Source: Juglans regia (Eukaryota; Streptophyta; Magnoliopsida; Fagales; Juglandaceae). Taken from it: a stretch of DNA of 64,000 bases. The notes beneath the pieces were generated by a model, which had not been told where the DNA came from, did not search any database, and worked only from the letters and a program-made list of their open reading frames with translations. The stretch spans positions 15,834,241 through 15,898,240 of the forward strand of contig NC_049902.1 of NCBI RefSeq assembly GCF_001411555.2, written 5' to 3'. A program made the position numbers and the translations under genes. The stretch's first letter is position 1, and each line of letters opens with the position of its first letter. Positions 61,701 to 64,000 of this stretch are shown here, piece by piece.

Positions 61701-63955
61701 AAGAAAGTACGATTACTCATGATGGTAATACCTTACTGAACTATGTAATTAACCCCATTTCAATGGTTCTATTCTCCATTTGATCTAAACTGATCCTCAA
61801 ACAAGTGATTCAATTTCATTGATTTCTCTCAGTCAAAAGTTCTAGTTGTAGCTGATCATTCTCAATGCAACTCTCACAATTTTTTTTGAGGTATTCATTG
61901 TAAACTTTTTCAGTATTTTCCTTCAGTAGTACATTTTTATTACAATGAGTTTCAACTGCGATTCATTTTTTAAATCTGTTTTCTTGTAGTTCTTCATCAT
62001 CTTGTTATCATATAAAAAGACTCATTTTCATTTTGACATGCAGTATGCGAAGTTTTGTGCTATCTCGCAATAACCAAGTATTTATGACCGTACATGCTAT
62101 TTAATTGGTGTCCTTTCAGGTCCAGCTCAATCAATCGTGTGGGATACAACAGTGCCTTCAAGGAAGAGGACTTGTGTGAGTCGTCCAAAGCCATCTCCAG
62201 TTGAGAAGCTTACAAAAGATCTATATACTATTTTACATGAACAGCAGTCTTCATATTTCTCTGGATCTTCTGAAGAGGATCTGCTTTTTGATAGTGAAAC
62301 GCCAATGGTTTCTGTTGAGATAGGACATGGAAGTGTTCTCATTAGGCATCCAAGCTCAATAGCTCGAGAAGAGGAATCTGAAGCTAGCTCGATTTCGGTT
62401 GATAACAAACCATTTCCGTCTAACGAGGCTTATTCACATTCTGCTGTCCCTCCTTTACACAACGATGGCAAGGTTGGTTTTCCAAGTTCTGGATTTGAAA
62501 GAATGCAGAATCATTCTGGACAAGGGATGCAACCAGAGCAACTTAAAAGGTAACTTCCTCCTACGTGTATGTTCAACTAGGTGGCAAGTTTTGTACACGC
62601 TGATCTCCAAATAGTTTTCACTTTGATACTTTGTGAGCATAAATGTCAGATTTGTGTGCAACATGGATGTGGGGCCTGTAACATGTCTGAAAGGCAATAA
62701 TAGGATTATTTTTTGTTTTTAGTTTCGTACTAGACAGATCATCAAGTGTTAGTGTGAATTGCAGATACTTTGATAACAATGTGGAGAAACACTAGGCTCC
62801 ATGGTTGGTAGAAGAAATTGAAAGCCTTTTCCTCTCCATGAATATTTTTTCTGATGCTGCTTGGAATTGCAGGGACAAGTCTCAGAATGAAAGCCTACAG
62901 ATCTTGACAAGCCATAACTCTCCACTATGCTGTATAGATTTGAATGTAAGTTTTGTTCACATCCTTCTTTGGTTGTATCATAGAAAACTGATCTTTTCAA
63001 ATTTAATGAAGTTGTTAAACTACTTGTTTGTTCCCATCCTTTTCTATAGAAAGCAACCTAAACTATACACAACATTACAAATAGCATAATATGTGTTCCA
63101 AAGAGAAGAAACGGAAAGAGCAGGCGGCATCTCTCGTCGTCTTCATGGAAATTTTCTCACAAATTCTGGTTTTTTTGTGAATCCAATTGTTGAGTGCTTA
63201 TCATAATTGCAGCTCATATTTGGTGTAGGATGTTTTAAACTATGAGGAGTTTATGAGAAACTTGACAAATGAAGAGCAACAACATTTGCTGAAATATCTA
63301 TCTCCAGTTGATACTGTTACAGTTCCTGATAGGTCAGAATCCTTTTCATTAAGCGTTATTAACAAAAGAATACTTTTCTATTAATGTATGACTGCAACAG
63401 TGATTTTGAGAGATGAAACACAGTGCATATTTTGTATTTCAGCAATATATCTCTTGTAAGCATGCATAAATATTTTGAGCAGGTGATAGATAATAGGGTT
63501 AAGAAGTTGAGACACAATCCAGGTTTCATGATGGTTTACTTGTTGCATGCAGCCTCAAAAGCATGTGTGATAGCTCACAATTCAAGGAGAACTTTATTAA
63601 TTTTCAGCAACTGCTTTTGGAAGGGGTCTTTGACATATCCTTCTCTGGCGCAAAGTCTGAAGACTGCAAGACTTTGAAAAGGCTTGCATTATTTAATTCG
63701 ACGAAATGCAAATGGGTCGAAAGCTATTATGCACTTAAGGTTGGAGCTGGCTATTAAAATCAGATAATCACTAGATAAAAGTATTAATGGAAAATGATTC
63801 TGCTTCTGTATTGCAACTTATTGATGTCTTTATTTGGCTGCAGAAATATAAAAGTAGTGTTGGAGGATCTGTTGTTTTAGGACCTAATGCCACTGCCTCA
63901 AGTAATTTAATAAATGTGAAGAGATTGCGGGACAGCCAAAGTCAAAATCTTCCAG
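58746..63955 (+). CDS. GATA26: GATA26/27-like zinc-finger transcription factor, cut by right edge
   Basis: Seven exons join in frame through GT-AG introns: 58746-58785, 61052-61423, 62120-62549, 62873-62945, 63229-63332, 63553-63739 and 63844-63955. The start [13 protein letters not shown] is typical. The GATA finger is CX2CX18CX2C (C7, C10, C29, C32), followed by basic [10 protein letters not shown], and it is split by the 2.27 kb first intron. A serine-rich middle contains [33 protein letters not shown]. Residues about 306-400 hold an ASXH/DEUBAD-like domain ([21 protein letters not shown], then [24 protein letters not shown]). That combination of GATA finger and DEUBAD-type domain marks Arabidopsis GATA26/27. 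The nuclear protein would bind WGATAR sites. No stop or shift occurs in 439 visible codons. The C-terminus lies beyond the window. Choosing GATA26 rather than GATA27 is uncertain. Confidence 0.92.
58786..61051 (+). other. First intron of GATA gene (2.27 kb)
   Basis: Donor AA|GTGAGT and acceptor CACCAG. It splits the zinc finger three codons after its second cysteine. Frames within are short, and I recognise no transposon in it. A (GTTTT)n run lies near 59955-59980. Confidence 0.7.
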
Positions 63956-64000
63956 GTTAGCTGAGAGTTGTTTTGGCCGGATTTTGCTTAATGGGCTAGG

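Overview
The window is nuclear DNA of a eudicot plant, probably a tree. It is AT-rich, built mostly of nested transposable elements, and carries one recognisable host gene at its right end. The gene has short exons, GT-AG introns and a plant-type GATA26/27 architecture. The elements are plant families: CACTA, Athila-like Ty3/gypsy, L1-type LINEs and long TGTAACACCC-ended LTRs. A Juglandaceae-like source is only a guess from general resemblance.

Layout. At 1-840 (minus) lies the 5' part of a TNP2-type CACTA transposase that runs off the left edge. At 2.6-3.0 kb is a 5'-truncated LINE tail with poly(A). A complete 11.1 kb CACTA element occupies 5750-16885. It has matching termini, a 3-bp TGT target duplication, and short inverted repeats of GGGACGAAA at both ends. 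Dozens of TTCGAACG palindromes lie at both ends and around a central AT-rich region. Inside it are three transcription units. A broken minus-strand plant-transposon-like gene lies at 6369-7601 and has a 5' UTR intron. A three-exon TNP2 transposase with two in-frame TAG stops lies at 10986-14551. A six-exon Transposase_24/Ptta-like gene with one frameshift lies at 14622-16146. A small CACTA-like non-autonomous element follows at 17646-18231.

From 18270 to 32727 lies an Athila-like Ty3/gypsy element. It comprises a 165-bp 5' LTR stub, a primer-binding site resembling tRNA-Asp, broken gag, broken pol (end of RT, RNase H, integrase), a polypurine tract and a 1.68 kb 3' LTR. Its middle is replaced by a decayed LTR-like stretch and by a reverse-oriented LINE (about 22290-27205). 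A 5.8 kb solo-LTR-like element at 33471-39267 contains a 90-bp minisatellite. A second minus-strand LINE spans 42566 to about 57330. Three solo-LTR-like elements split it (42631-45775, 49386-51976, 52866-56297). The first two have perfect 5-bp target duplications and the third an imperfect one.

The host gene, a GATA26/27-like transcription factor, begins at 58746 and continues past the right edge. Seven exons of it are visible.

How the parts relate: the CACTA element could once have supplied its own transposase and DNA-binding factor. The repeated palindromes are the natural candidates for that factor's sites. All its genes now carry disabling lesions, so it could move only with help from an intact relative.
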